From the NCBI GenBank assembly GCA_016185015.1, contig JACPOI010000040.1:26992-90991 (forward strand): a DNA stretch of 64,000 bases, written 5' to 3'. Origin of the DNA: Burkholderiales bacterium. Lineage in GTDB: Bacteria; Pseudomonadota; Gammaproteobacteria; Burkholderiales; Burkholderiaceae_C. How positions within the stretch are numbered: the stretch's first letter is position 1; each line of letters begins with the position of its first letter. This document shows positions 28,789 through 37,446 of the stretch, in pieces. Both the position numbers and the translations under genes were made by a program. The notes beneath the pieces were generated by a model, which was given only the letters and a program-made list of their open reading frames with translations, made no database searches and was not told the DNA's origin.

Positions 28789-29544
28789 ATGCACATCCCC
28801 TCCCTGAAAGAAGTCGTCAGCGAACAGGAGTGGCAGCTGCGCTGCGACCTTGCCGCCGCCTACCGTCTCGTGGCCGCCTACGGCTGGAGCGACCTGGTCT
28901 TCACCCACATCAGCGCGCGCATCCCCGGCCCCGAGCACCATTTCCTGATCAACCCCTACGGCCTGATGTTCGACGAGATCACGGCCTCCAGCCTGGTGCG
29001 CGTGGACCAGGACTGCAAGAAGCTCAGTGACTCGCCCTTCCCCGTCAACCCGGCCGGTTTCGTGATCCACAGCGCCATCCACGCCGTGCGCGAGGACGCG
29101 GGTTGCGTGCTGCACACCCATTCGCGCGCCGGCGTGGCGGTCAGCGCGCAGAAGTGCGGTGTGCTACCGATCAGCCAGCAATCCACCTTCGTGCTGGGCT
29201 CGCTCGCGTACCACGCCTACGAAGGCGTGGCCCTGCGCGATGAAGAGAAGCCGCGCCTGCAGGCCGACCTGGGCACGGCCAACTACCTGATGCTGCGCAA
29301 CCATGGCCTGCTGACGGTGGGCAAGACCATCGCCGACGCCTTCCTCAACATGTACATCTTCGAGAACACCTGCCGCATCCAGATCGATGCGCAGGCCGGT
29401 GGCGAGCTGGTGATGGTGGACCCGAAGATCCTGCAAGGCATTGCCGGTGTGATGAAAACCGCCACCGCCGGCCAGGGTGCCAACCTAGCCTGGCCCGCGC
29501 TGCTGCGCAAGGCCGAACGGCTGGACCCCGGCTACAAGACCTGA
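28789..29544 (+). CDS. Class II aldolase/adducin-family protein
   Basis: A 251-residue zinc enzyme of the fuculose-aldolase/ribulose-phosphate-epimerase fold. The metal site HTHSRAG is clear, a further His lies in LRNHGLLTVG, and an N-terminal GWSDLVFTHISAR segment is typical of the family. The reaction is not determined; several members act on small hydroxy acids or as decarboxylases. It begins 70 bases after the AraC-type regulator and is probably expressed with it. Start chosen at the ATG preceded by AAGGAAAC. Confidence 0.88.
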   Translation: MHIPSLKEVVSEQEWQLRCDLAAAYRLVAAYGWSDLVFTHISARIPGPEHHFLINPYGLMFDEITASSLVRVDQDCKKLSDSPFPVNPAGFVIHSAIHAVREDAGCVLHTHSRAGVAVSAQKCGVLPISQQSTFVLGSLAYHAYEGVALRDEEKPRLQADLGTANYLMLRNHGLLTVGKTIADAFLNMYIFENTCRIQIDAQAGGELVMVDPKILQGIAGVMKTATAGQGANLAWPALLRKAERLDPGYKT

Positions 29545-29562
29545 ACGCTACGCGCGAGCCCG

Positions 29563-30834
29563 CTATTTTCTGAACAGCTCGCCCAGCTTGCCGCCCATGG
29601 ACGCCCCCGCACCCGTGCCCACGCCGGGCATCAGCAGGGTTCCCAGGGCCGCGCCGATCTTGGCGCCCGCCGTCAGCGATACCTCGGGCTCGTCCACCGT
29701 GCCACTCACCAGCAACGGCACACCCACCGCGCCACCCAGGTCCACGTTCACGCGCCCGTTGAGTTGTTGCGTGGCGGACACGCTGACCTGGCCGGTGGCG
29801 CTGAGCGAGCCCGAGCTGGCCGCCAGGTTCTGCAGTTCGATGGCCTTGCCACGCGTCGTGACCTGACCGGACAGCGTGTCCAGCGGGGTCTTGCCGCCAC
29901 GGCTCACCCCCACGGTCTGCACCGCCTTGACCAGGTCGATGCCATTGAGCATGCCGCTGCGCACGGTGAACTTCGATTGCGTCTGCAAAACATCGAGCAG
30001 CGCCGAAGGCTGACGCGCCCGAGCGTTGAGCGTGGTGCTGGCCTCCAGCCGGCCGCTCAGGGGCTGGCGGGCGCGCACGGCCTCCGTCGGCTCGGGGGCC
30101 GTGAGCTGCGAGAGCTCGACATCGCGCGTCTGCAACTGGCCCTTGAGCACAAACTCGGCACCAGCCTCACCCACGGGCTGCACCTCCACGCGCCCCTGCA
30201 CCGTGCCGCCAGCCACCTGGAGCAGCGCCTCCCAGGCCAATGCATCGCTGCGGCGCAGGTCCAGGCGCGTGCCCTGCAGGCGGCCGCGCAGGACCTCCAG
30301 TTCGAGCCGCTCGGGCAGGGCATCGCTGTCGAGCTGGGCCTCGGCCTGGATCACGATGGCCTTGCCCCGGGCATCGACCCAGCTCAGCTCGTCGAGCACG
30401 GTGCGCCGCGGCAGCAGGTGCAGCGCAGACCCGGTCGGCGGCGACTTGTCGCGCTGGCGGATCTTCTGCAGCGAGGCGAGCAGCGCGTCAATGCCCTGCT
30501 GGGGCAGCACGGCGCGCCGGACCACCAGGGTGGAGATCGCGACGCGGCCGATCAGCAGATGCAGCCAGGCCGGCCGCAACTCTATGCGCTCCACCTTCAG
30601 CGGCTGGCGCGTGCGCAACTCGACGCCGTCCAGCGCCACGCCGGGCAGCGGCCACAGCGTGAGCCCCACGCGCTCCAGCTTGAGCGGCACGCCTAGCACG
30701 GCCGTGGCTTCCTGCTCGACGCGCAGGCGAAACTCGTCGCTGGAGACCCAGCGCTGCACGACCAGCAGGGCAGCAGCCAGCACCAGCAGCAGTGCGCCCA
30801 GGGCCCAGGGCAGGTATTGGCGCGCGCGGCGCAT
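29563..30834 (-). CDS. AsmA-family protein
   Basis: A 423-residue protein with one N-terminal membrane helix (YLPWALGALLLVLAAALLVV), an AsmA N-terminal domain (EATAVLGVPLKLERVGLTLWPLPGVALDGVEL) and an AsmA C-terminal domain around SGRLEASTTLNARA and GQVSVSATQQLNGRVNVDLGG. AsmA-like proteins form beta-groove bridges implicated in phospholipid transport to the outer membrane. The gene lies seven bases downstream of the cytochrome c gene on the same strand. Confidence 0.87.
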   Translation of the reverse strand: MRRARQYLPWALGALLLVLAAALLVVQRWVSSDEFRLRVEQEATAVLGVPLKLERVGLTLWPLPGVALDGVELRTRQPLKVERIELRPAWLHLLIGRVAISTLVVRRAVLPQQGIDALLASLQKIRQRDKSPPTGSALHLLPRRTVLDELSWVDARGKAIVIQAEAQLDSDALPERLELEVLRGRLQGTRLDLRRSDALAWEALLQVAGGTVQGRVEVQPVGEAGAEFVLKGQLQTRDVELSQLTAPEPTEAVRARQPLSGRLEASTTLNARARQPSALLDVLQTQSKFTVRSGMLNGIDLVKAVQTVGVSRGGKTPLDTLSGQVTTRGKAIELQNLAASSGSLSATGQVSVSATQQLNGRVNVDLGGAVGVPLLVSGTVDEPEVSLTAGAKIGAALGTLLMPGVGTGAGASMGGKLGELFRK

Positions 30835-30841
30835 ACGGACT

Positions 30842-31267
30842 TCAGCCCTTGGCGGGCGCCTTCTTCAGCTGCTCAATGCGCTTGGCTTCCTCGGCACGGA
30901 TGCGATTGAGCATGCGGGCGTCCGGGTCCTGCCAGTTGCCACCCGACCCGCGCACCATCCAGGCCGCGGCACGGGCAAACTCCTCCAGGCTCAGGTCATT
31001 GCGTCCGCCCTTGGGCGGCATGGCCCGCACGCCAACCCAGGCATGCGCTGTGAGCACGTGCTGGCCTTCCGCGATCAGCTTGCTCCAGGCCTTTTTGTCG
31101 CCCATGCGCGGCACATTGGGCAGACCAGGATTGACACCTGGGCCATGGCAGGCCATGCAGGTTTCGCGGTAGACCTGCTCACCGGACTTGAGCGCGGGCG
31201 CCGTCTGCGCCAGGACCGCGGCCGGCACGGCCGAGCACACCAGCAGGACGGCAAAGAGCTTCTTCAT
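30842..31267 (-). CDS. Periplasmic class I cytochrome c (c5-like)
   Basis: A 141-residue protein with a signal peptide ending at VLAQ, a CMACH haem-attachment site (Cys37, Cys40, His41) and a probable distal ligand Met83 in AMPPKGG. This is a single-haem electron carrier related to cytochrome c5. The start at 31267 has GAGGAGA upstream; an extension of the frame by 31 codons has no signal or similarity. A charged helical tail (RAEEAKRIEQLKKAPAK) follows the haem domain. Confidence 0.9.
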   Translation of the reverse strand: MKKLFAVLLVCSAVPAAVLAQTAPALKSGEQVYRETCMACHGPGVNPGLPNVPRMGDKKAWSKLIAEGQHVLTAHAWVGVRAMPPKGGRNDLSLEEFARAAAWMVRGSGGNWQDPDARMLNRIRAEEAKRIEQLKKAPAKG

Positions 31268-31292
31268 CGTGGTCTCCTCGTTGATCGGGGTT

Positions 31293-31985
31293 TCAAAACA
31301 GGCGTTCAGGGGTCCAGCGCAAACCGATGGACAACCAACGGCTCGCAGAGTCGCCACCATACTGCTGCCCCGCCGTGGCGTCCAGCTGGAAGAGGTTGGG
31401 AATCACAGAATAGCGCAAGCCGGTCTGCCAGTAAGGCCGGTTCTTGTCATCCCCGAAAGACTCGGCGATGACTGCCAGCCGCGGATGCGGGTAATACTCG
31501 CCGCCCAGACCCCAGGTGTTGCGGTCCTGCTGGCTGGCCTTGTCACGCAGCCAGCCCATGTTGGCGTGCACTATCAGGCGGTCGTTGCCAAATGACGCGG
31601 AGAACGGCAGATAGGCGTAGGTATTGCCCAGCTGGTTGGGACCCGGGGCAATTTCCGGGTGCTCGACCCGCCCCACGGCCAGCCCCACGCCCCAGCCATT
31701 GGTCGTCAGCGGCTTGAACAGGGTCTTGAACTGCAGGACGTAGTCGTCTGTCGTGCCGGTCTCCTTGTAGCTGGCACGGCCGCCGCCCAGGGTGATCTCC
31801 AGGTTGCCGGTCGGGTTGCAGGCCGGCAGGGCCCAGAATTCGCTGCTGCCTTCATACAGACGCGTCCAGCTCTCAAGCTGGCAACTGCCGGCCGTCGTCA
31901 GGCGCGCGTCGTCCGTTACGAAAGGGCGCGCCGCCCAGGCCGGCAACGCCAGCAAAAAAGCGGCAAGGATGATGGCAAACTTCAT
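31293..31985 (-). CDS. Outer-membrane beta-barrel protein
   Basis: A 230-residue exported protein with a signal peptide ending LPAWA. The mature chain alternates hydrophobic and polar residues in strands such as GVGLAVGRVEH and YWQTGLRYSVIP, and ends in WTPERLF, a C-terminal aromatic as expected of barrel proteins. It starts RPFVTDDARLT, like the MetA-pathway/transporter family of putative porins. Function unknown. It is 23 bases from the divergent barrel gene at 32009, so their promoters must overlap coding sequence. Confidence 0.72.
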   Translation of the reverse strand: MKFAIILAAFLLALPAWAARPFVTDDARLTTAGSCQLESWTRLYEGSSEFWALPACNPTGNLEITLGGGRASYKETGTTDDYVLQFKTLFKPLTTNGWGVGLAVGRVEHPEIAPGPNQLGNTYAYLPFSASFGNDRLIVHANMGWLRDKASQQDRNTWGLGGEYYPHPRLAVIAESFGDDKNRPYWQTGLRYSVIPNLFQLDATAGQQYGGDSASRWLSIGLRWTPERLF

Positions 31986-32008
31986 GCAGGCATTCTAGGA
32001 GCGCTCTT

Positions 32009-32743
32009 TTGCAACTTCATTTCTTCCGAATCCTGACCGCCGCCTGCCTCGGGCTTGCGATGCAGGGCGCCTGGGCACAGGAGTCCGACAAGGCGGCCTT
32101 CAAGCTGACCGCCGGCCTGTACCAGTCCAGCGGGGGCGGCGCTGCGAGCAGCGACTCGACCGATATCAACCTGCGCCACAGCTCCGGGCTGGGCACGGTC
32201 TGGGTCGGCCGTTATGTGGCGCCGGCCCGCGAACTGATCCAGGACCGTGTCGGCTGGGACCGCACGTGGTCGGTCGGGGCCGTGCGCATCCAGCCCTCGG
32301 CGCAGCTGGCCACCGGCGGCGCCCTCAACGGCAGCGTGGGCCTGGAAACCGGCGAAGACTGGTACGTTGGTGCCGGTTTCGGGCGCACCAACCAGCGTGA
32401 AACGGTCAACCTGAACTTCGACCCCAATGACGCCTACAGCCTGAGCGGCGGTTACCGCTGGGCCGAGGGCACCTCGCTGGGCCTAGTGTACGTGCGTGAC
32501 GACCGGCTCAACCCCGACCAGCAACATCTGCACCTGGTCTACCGGACCCCGCTGCCCGACGGGCACCGGCTGACCGTCGACCTGCTGTTCAAGCGCGGCC
32601 TGGTGGAAGACGAAATGATCGAGCGCAGCGGCCTGTCGGTGGCCTATGACTGGCCGCGCTGGTTCCTGCGCCTGAGTTATGACCCCAAGGTCAACTTCAC
32701 GCCGCAGGACATGTGGCGCCTGGCCTTCGGCACGCGGTTCTAG
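32009..32743 (+). CDS. Outer-membrane beta-barrel protein (YaiO-like), TTG start
   Basis: A 244-residue exported protein with signal peptide ending QGAWA. The start is a TTG with AGGAG seven bases upstream; the next in-frame Met would remove the signal peptide. The mature part is made of amphipathic strands (YVGAGFGRTNQ, SLGLVYVRDDR) and ends in RLAFGTRF, the terminal Phe used for barrel assembly. It resembles YaiO-type barrels, but the match is weak. Function unknown. It converges with the sensor kinase gene four bases away. Confidence 0.7.
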   Translation: MQLHFFRILTAACLGLAMQGAWAQESDKAAFKLTAGLYQSSGGGAASSDSTDINLRHSSGLGTVWVGRYVAPARELIQDRVGWDRTWSVGAVRIQPSAQLATGGALNGSVGLETGEDWYVGAGFGRTNQRETVNLNFDPNDAYSLSGGYRWAEGTSLGLVYVRDDRLNPDQQHLHLVYRTPLPDGHRLTVDLLFKRGLVEDEMIERSGLSVAYDWPRWFLRLSYDPKVNFTPQDMWRLAFGTRF

Positions 32744-32747
32744 GACG

Positions 32748-34151
32748 TCACGCCGCCGGCCGCGCCTGGAACAGCACACTGGCGCACAGACCGGGGCCAC
32801 CTGGCGCGTCAACGAGTTCGAACTGCGCCTGCATCAGCAAGGCGAACTTGGCCACGATGGCCAGGCCCAGGCCCGCGCCCTGGCCCAGGCGCTCGGCATG
32901 CGGGCCGCGCACGCCGCGCTGTGTCAGGTGCTGGCGCTGCTGCACTGTCAGGCCGGGGCCGTTGTCGATCACCGAGAGCCGCACGCGATCCCCTTCGCGC
33001 GCCAGTTCCACGGTCAGGGCACTGGCCTGGCCGGCCGGCGCGCGCCCGTAGCGCAGGGCGTTGTCCAGCAGGTTGCCCAGGATGCCCTCGATCAGCGCCA
33101 CATTGCCGGCCACCTGCACCGGCTGGTCCAGGCCCTGTACGCCCAGGTCCACCCCGGCCGCGTCGGCGCGCGGCAGGTAGCGCAGCACCGTGTCGCGTAC
33201 CAGCTCGTCCAGCGCCACCGGGCCGGTCTGCACGCCGGCGTCGGCCTCCTCGGCCAGGGCCAGGGCCAGCAGTTGGTCCACCAGACGGCTGGCACGCGCC
33301 TCGCTGGCGGCGATGCGCTGCAGCTGCTCGCGCCAGGCGGCGGGATCGGGTTGCGTCAGGCCATACTCGGCCAGAGCGCGGATGCCGGCCAGCGGCGTGC
33401 GCAGTTCGTGCGCCACATTGCCGGAAAACTCGCGCTGCGCCTGCATGCTCTGGCTGACACGCACCAGCAGCGCATTGATGGCCGTGCCCAGGTGTTCGAT
33501 GTCGCGCGAACTGGCCGAGACCGGCACCGGCGTCAGATCCAGCGCGTCGCGCTGCTCGACCGAACGCTGCAAGGCGTTCAGCGGCCGCAACTCCTGGCCG
33601 ATGATGCGCCGCAGCGAGGCCGCCAGCAACAGCAGCAGCGCGATCTGCGGCACCACCGAATAGGTCAGCACGTCGCTCAACAGGGTGCGCCGGCTGCGCG
33701 TGGTCTGCCCCACCATGACCGTGAAGTTGTGGGGTTCGTCCTGCACCACCGTCACCGTGCGCAGAGGCTGGCCCTCGTAGACCGTCTCCGAAAACAGGAT
33801 GGCGGCCGGGCTGCGCGGCATGGGTGCATGCAGGCCGGGGTGGCCGGCCATGACCGACCCGTCGGCACGGCGCACCACGAAATAGATGCTCTCGCTCTGG
33901 TCGAACAGCACCGTGCTCATCTCGCGGCTGGACAACTCCAGCGCCAGCCCCTGGGGCAGGGCACGCACGCGCGAGGCCAGGGCGTAGGCGTCGTCGAGCA
34001 AGGCGCGGTCGAAGGCCTTCTGCGCGAAGTGGTAGGCCACGGCCACCGTCACGGCCGTGCCCAGCAGCCAGGTCAGCGCCAGCGGCAGCAGCACGTGGCG
34101 CACCAGGCGCGCACGCAGGGAGGGCTGGCCCTGCGGCTGCGGCTGGTTCAC
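32748..34151 (-). CDS. Sensor histidine kinase, TctE/QseC-like
   Basis: A 467-residue inner-membrane kinase. Two membrane helices (about 20-42 and 185-205) enclose a periplasmic sensor domain of the TctE N-terminal type (YALASRVRALPQGLALELSS). HAMP-like and dimerisation segments lead to the H-box NVAHELRTPL (phospho-accepting His near residue 248), followed by N-box LGNLLDNALRYG, G1 VIDNGPGL and G2 GAGLGLAIV. Its ATG overlaps the regulator stop by four bases. The pair is divergent from czcCBA, which it may control. Confidence 0.93.
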   Translation of the reverse strand: MNQPQPQGQPSLRARLVRHVLLPLALTWLLGTAVTVAVAYHFAQKAFDRALLDDAYALASRVRALPQGLALELSSREMSTVLFDQSESIYFVVRRADGSVMAGHPGLHAPMPRSPAAILFSETVYEGQPLRTVTVVQDEPHNFTVMVGQTTRSRRTLLSDVLTYSVVPQIALLLLLAASLRRIIGQELRPLNALQRSVEQRDALDLTPVPVSASSRDIEHLGTAINALLVRVSQSMQAQREFSGNVAHELRTPLAGIRALAEYGLTQPDPAAWREQLQRIAASEARASRLVDQLLALALAEEADAGVQTGPVALDELVRDTVLRYLPRADAAGVDLGVQGLDQPVQVAGNVALIEGILGNLLDNALRYGRAPAGQASALTVELAREGDRVRLSVIDNGPGLTVQQRQHLTQRGVRGPHAERLGQGAGLGLAIVAKFALLMQAQFELVDAPGGPGLCASVLFQARPAA

Positions 34152-34843
34152 CCCTCGGCCCCCCGCTCCAGTGCATAGCCCAGGCCGCGCAGGGTACGGA
34201 TGCGGGCGCCGCTACCCACCAGCTTCTTGCGCAGGCGCGAGATGAATGCCTCCAGCGCGTTGTCGCCTAAGGCCTCAGTGAAGTCGGACAGCTTGTCGGA
34301 CAGGCTGCGCTTGCTGACCACCCGCCCGGGCGGTGTCATGAGCTCCCACAGCACTTCGAACTCGCGTGCCGGCAATTCCAGCAGGGCACCGTCGACGGCA
34401 AAACGCCGCGCCTTGCGGTCCAGGCTGAGACGACCGATCTCGGAGAAGTCGTCCGTGCCCGCGGTGCGGCGCACCAGGGCGCGCAGCCGCGCCTCGACCT
34501 CGGCCAGCTCGAAGGGCTTGCCCAGGTAGTCGTCGGCGCCCGCGTCCAGGCCGGCAATGCGCTCGTCGGTGCGGTTGCGTGCGGTCAGCACCAGCACAGG
34601 CGTGCGGTCGCCCCGGGCGCGTGCCTCGCGCAGCAGGGACAGGCCATTGGCCAAGGGGCTGTCGTGCGTGGCGTTCTGCGGCAGGTTCAGGTCGAGCAGC
34701 ACGGCGTCGAAAGGCTGCACGCGCCAGAAATGCGAGGCCTGCTCCAGGTTGCCGGCCTCGTCCACGCGGTGACCGGCATCACGCAGGCTCAGGCGCATCA
34801 CCTCGCGCAGCACGGGATCGTCTTCAACCAGCAGGATTCTCAT
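34148..34843 (-). CDS. OmpR-family response regulator, TctD-like
   Basis: A 231-residue regulator with a receiver domain (acidic DD at 8-9, phospho-acceptor Asp51 in VLLDLNLP, Thr in VLTARN, Lys in LGKPF) and a winged-helix domain with ELPAREFEVLWELM and RTLRGLGYAL. An extra stretch of about ten residues (QNATHDSPLA, 56-65) is inserted just after the phosphorylation loop compared with typical receivers. It forms an operon with the downstream kinase and lies 110 bases from divergent czcC. Confidence 0.94.
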   Translation of the reverse strand: MRILLVEDDPVLREVMRLSLRDAGHRVDEAGNLEQASHFWRVQPFDAVLLDLNLPQNATHDSPLANGLSLLREARARGDRTPVLVLTARNRTDERIAGLDAGADDYLGKPFELAEVEARLRALVRRTAGTDDFSEIGRLSLDRKARRFAVDGALLELPAREFEVLWELMTPPGRVVSKRSLSDKLSDFTEALGDNALEAFISRLRKKLVGSGARIRTLRGLGYALERGAEG

Positions 34844-34953
34844 GGGTGCAGGGCTCGCGGTTAGAGGGGGTTCTACGCGTTTTCACCACGGCGGGAGTCA
34901 GTCGGTGGTCAGGCGTGGCCGGAGACACTCGATCCCCCCGAGTGGATTGATCC

Positions 34954-36234
34954 ATGAGCATACGTCAGTTATTGTTGTTGGGCAGCCTGCTGCTGCCGGT
35001 CGCCCTCCAGGCCCAGACACCGGCCGCTGCGCCCCTGCCCGTCTCCCTGCAGCAGGCCCTGCAAGCAGCCCAGGACAACCTGGACGTCGCCCTGGCGCGG
35101 CGCACGCTGGCCGGTGCACAAGCCGACATCGCCAGCGCCGACCGCTCACCCTTTCCCGTGCTGTCGGCCAGCGTGAACCAGATCGACCTGCAAAACGGCA
35201 ACGGCAGCGGCAATGCCTGGACCGAGCAGCGGTATGACAAATCGGTCGGCCTGGACTGGACCTGGGAGCGCGGCAACAAGCGCGAGCTGCGCACCTTGAC
35301 CGCCCAGCGCGCAGCCGATGCATCCCGCGCCGAGCTGGACGAGACCGGCATGCAACAGCGCCTGGCCGCCCTGTCCGGTTTTTATGACCTGCTGGCCGCG
35401 CAGGAGCGCGTGGCCGAGGTGACGCAGATCGAGCGCAACGCCGCCGAACTGGCCCGCATTGCCGCTCGGCGCCTGCAGGCCGGTGACCTGTCGGCCCAGG
35501 AGACGGCCCGCACCGAAATCGAAGCCCAGCGCGCCAGCGCCGACCTGCGCCTGGCCGAGCTGGAACAACAGCGCGCCGCCCTGGTGCTGTGGCAGCTGAC
35601 CGCCCTGGCGCCGGCCCCAGAGCAACTGCAGGCCCGCGCCGACTGGCCGGCCCTGCCGGCGGCGCCGGCCGCCGCCGCCGTGCTGGAGGACCTGGTCGAA
35701 GCCCGCGCCGATGTGCGCGCCGCCCTTGCCCGTGTGCAGGCGGCCCAGGCGGCGCTGGACGGCAGCAGCGCGCAGAAAAAATCCGACATCACCTGGGGGG
35801 TGTCCTACAACCACTACCCTGGCACTTCCACCGCCCTGATGGCCCTGCGCATGCAGATGCCGCTGCAATGGGGCTACGGCTACGAAGGCGAGATCGGCCG
35901 CGCCAGCGCCCAGCTGGCCCTGGCCGAGAGCGCGCTGGAGAAAACCCGACGCCTGGCGCGCCTGGAACTGCAGCGCCTGCAGCACGAGCTGCAAAGCGCG
36001 GCCGTGCGCGCCAGCGCCTACGACACCGAGATCCTGCCGCGCGCACGCCGTGTGGCCGAAGGCGCCGAACTGGCCTACCGCAAGGGTGCGCTCTCGCTGA
36101 CCGACCTGCTGGACGCGCGGCGCACCCTGCGCGCCACCGTGCTCGATGCCGTGGCCGCCCGCAGCGAGCACGCCAAGGCCCTGGGGGCCTGGCAGCTGCG
36201 CAGTGGCCTGCCGGTGGCCGCCGCCAGCCCCTGA
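34954..36234 (+). CDS. czcC: TolC/CzcC-family outer-membrane efflux protein
   Basis: Outer-membrane duct of the heavy-metal efflux system. The 426-residue precursor has a signal peptide ending VALQAQ and two OEP repeats of long helices, for example LQQALQAAQDNLDVALARRTLAGAQADI and AYRKGALSLTDLLDARRTL. The order czcC-czcB-czcA with no other genes supports assignment to one tripartite pump. The start has no perfect ribosome-binding site but gives an intact signal peptide. Confidence 0.88.
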   Translation: MSIRQLLLLGSLLLPVALQAQTPAAAPLPVSLQQALQAAQDNLDVALARRTLAGAQADIASADRSPFPVLSASVNQIDLQNGNGSGNAWTEQRYDKSVGLDWTWERGNKRELRTLTAQRAADASRAELDETGMQQRLAALSGFYDLLAAQERVAEVTQIERNAAELARIAARRLQAGDLSAQETARTEIEAQRASADLRLAELEQQRAALVLWQLTALAPAPEQLQARADWPALPAAPAAAAVLEDLVEARADVRAALARVQAAQAALDGSSAQKKSDITWGVSYNHYPGTSTALMALRMQMPLQWGYGYEGEIGRASAQLALAESALEKTRRLARLELQRLQHELQSAAVRASAYDTEILPRARRVAEGAELAYRKGALSLTDLLDARRTLRATVLDAVAARSEHAKALGAWQLRSGLPVAAASP

Positions 36235-36273
36235 CCTACTCCTCCTCTTTCCTGTCCCGACGCGTCGTGAACC

Positions 36274-37446
36274 ATGCTGAACCGCTCCCTTCCTCTGCTG
36301 CTCTGCGCCCTGCTGCTGGCTTCCTGCAGTGAAGCCCCCGCCCCCCAGGCCGAGGCGCCCGCGCCCATCGTGCAGGGCCGGCAGCTGCGCTTTACCGTTG
36401 GCCACCCGCAGCTGCAACTGCTGCCGGTGACCGCTGCCACGGCGGCCCTGCCCATCACCGTGGAACTGCCCGCCAAACTGGTCTGGAACGAGGAGCGCAC
36501 GCAACGCATCTACCCGTCCTTCGCCGGCCGCGTCACGGCCATCAAGGCCGATGTCGGCCAGCGCGTGACGGCCGGTGCGCCGCTGGCGGTGCTGGCCTCG
36601 CCTGATTTTGGTCAGGCGCAGAGCGACACCGCCCGCGCCGAGGCCGACGCCCGCCTGGCCACCAAGGCCCTGCAGCGCCAGCGCGAGCTGTTCGACGCCG
36701 GCATCGTGGCGCGCAAGGAACTGGAGCAGGCCGAAGCCGAGCAGGAGCGCGCCCGCGCCGAAGTGGAGCGAGCCCAGGCCCGTACCCGCCTGTACGGCGG
36801 CAGCGGCAGCATCAACCAGCAGCTGGTGCTCAGCGCCAGCCTGGCCGGCATCGTGGTCGAGCGCAACCTCAACCCGGGCCAGGAACTGCGCCCCGAGCTC
36901 AGCGGCCCGGGCGTGCCCGCCCTGTTCGTGGTGACCGACCCGGCCTCGCTGTGGCTGCAGATCGATGCGCGCGAAACCGAAATCGGCGTGGTGCGGACCG
37001 GCCAGCGCTTCCAGCTGCGCGTGCCGGCCCTGCCGGGCCAGGTCTTCGAGGGCCGCATCGTGACCAGCTCGGACTTCATCGACCCCCTGACCCGCACCAT
37101 CAAGATCCGCGCCAGCGTGGCCAACCCCAAGCGCCTGCTCAAGGCCGAGATGCTGGCCACCGCCGTCTTCGAGCGCCGCTTCGAGCAGGGCCTGGTCGTG
37201 CCAGCCTCCGCTGTGCTGCTGCATGGCTCGCAACACCGCGTCTTCGTGCAGACCCAACCCGGCACCTTCGAACCCCGCCGGGTGGAGCTGAGCTACGAAG
37301 GCAGCCGCGAAGTCGTGATCTCCAGCGGCTTGCAGGCCGGTGAACAGGTGGTGACGGACAACGTCCTGCTGCTGGCGCGCCAGTTCCGCCTGGCCGAGTC
37401 CGAGGCCCGACCCGCCGCCGCTGAAGCCGGGGCCACACGTCCATGA
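36274..37446 (+). CDS. czcB: RND efflux periplasmic adaptor (CzcB-like), lipoprotein
   Basis: Membrane-fusion protein of the pump. The 390-residue precursor has a lipobox LLASC near residue 20. Then come a barrel/lipoyl half (RIYPSFAGRVTAIKADVGQRVTAGAPL), a coiled hairpin (about 120-180), the second lipoyl half (SLAGIVVERNLNPGQEL) and a membrane-proximal domain. It overlaps czcA by four bases. It lacks the His-rich N-terminal extension of classical CzcB, so metal preference is open. Confidence 0.9.
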   Translation: MLNRSLPLLLCALLLASCSEAPAPQAEAPAPIVQGRQLRFTVGHPQLQLLPVTAATAALPITVELPAKLVWNEERTQRIYPSFAGRVTAIKADVGQRVTAGAPLAVLASPDFGQAQSDTARAEADARLATKALQRQRELFDAGIVARKELEQAEAEQERARAEVERAQARTRLYGGSGSINQQLVLSASLAGIVVERNLNPGQELRPELSGPGVPALFVVTDPASLWLQIDARETEIGVVRTGQRFQLRVPALPGQVFEGRIVTSSDFIDPLTRTIKIRASVANPKRLLKAEMLATAVFERRFEQGLVVPASAVLLHGSQHRVFVQTQPGTFEPRRVELSYEGSREVVISSGLQAGEQVVTDNVLLLARQFRLAESEARPAAAEAGATRP

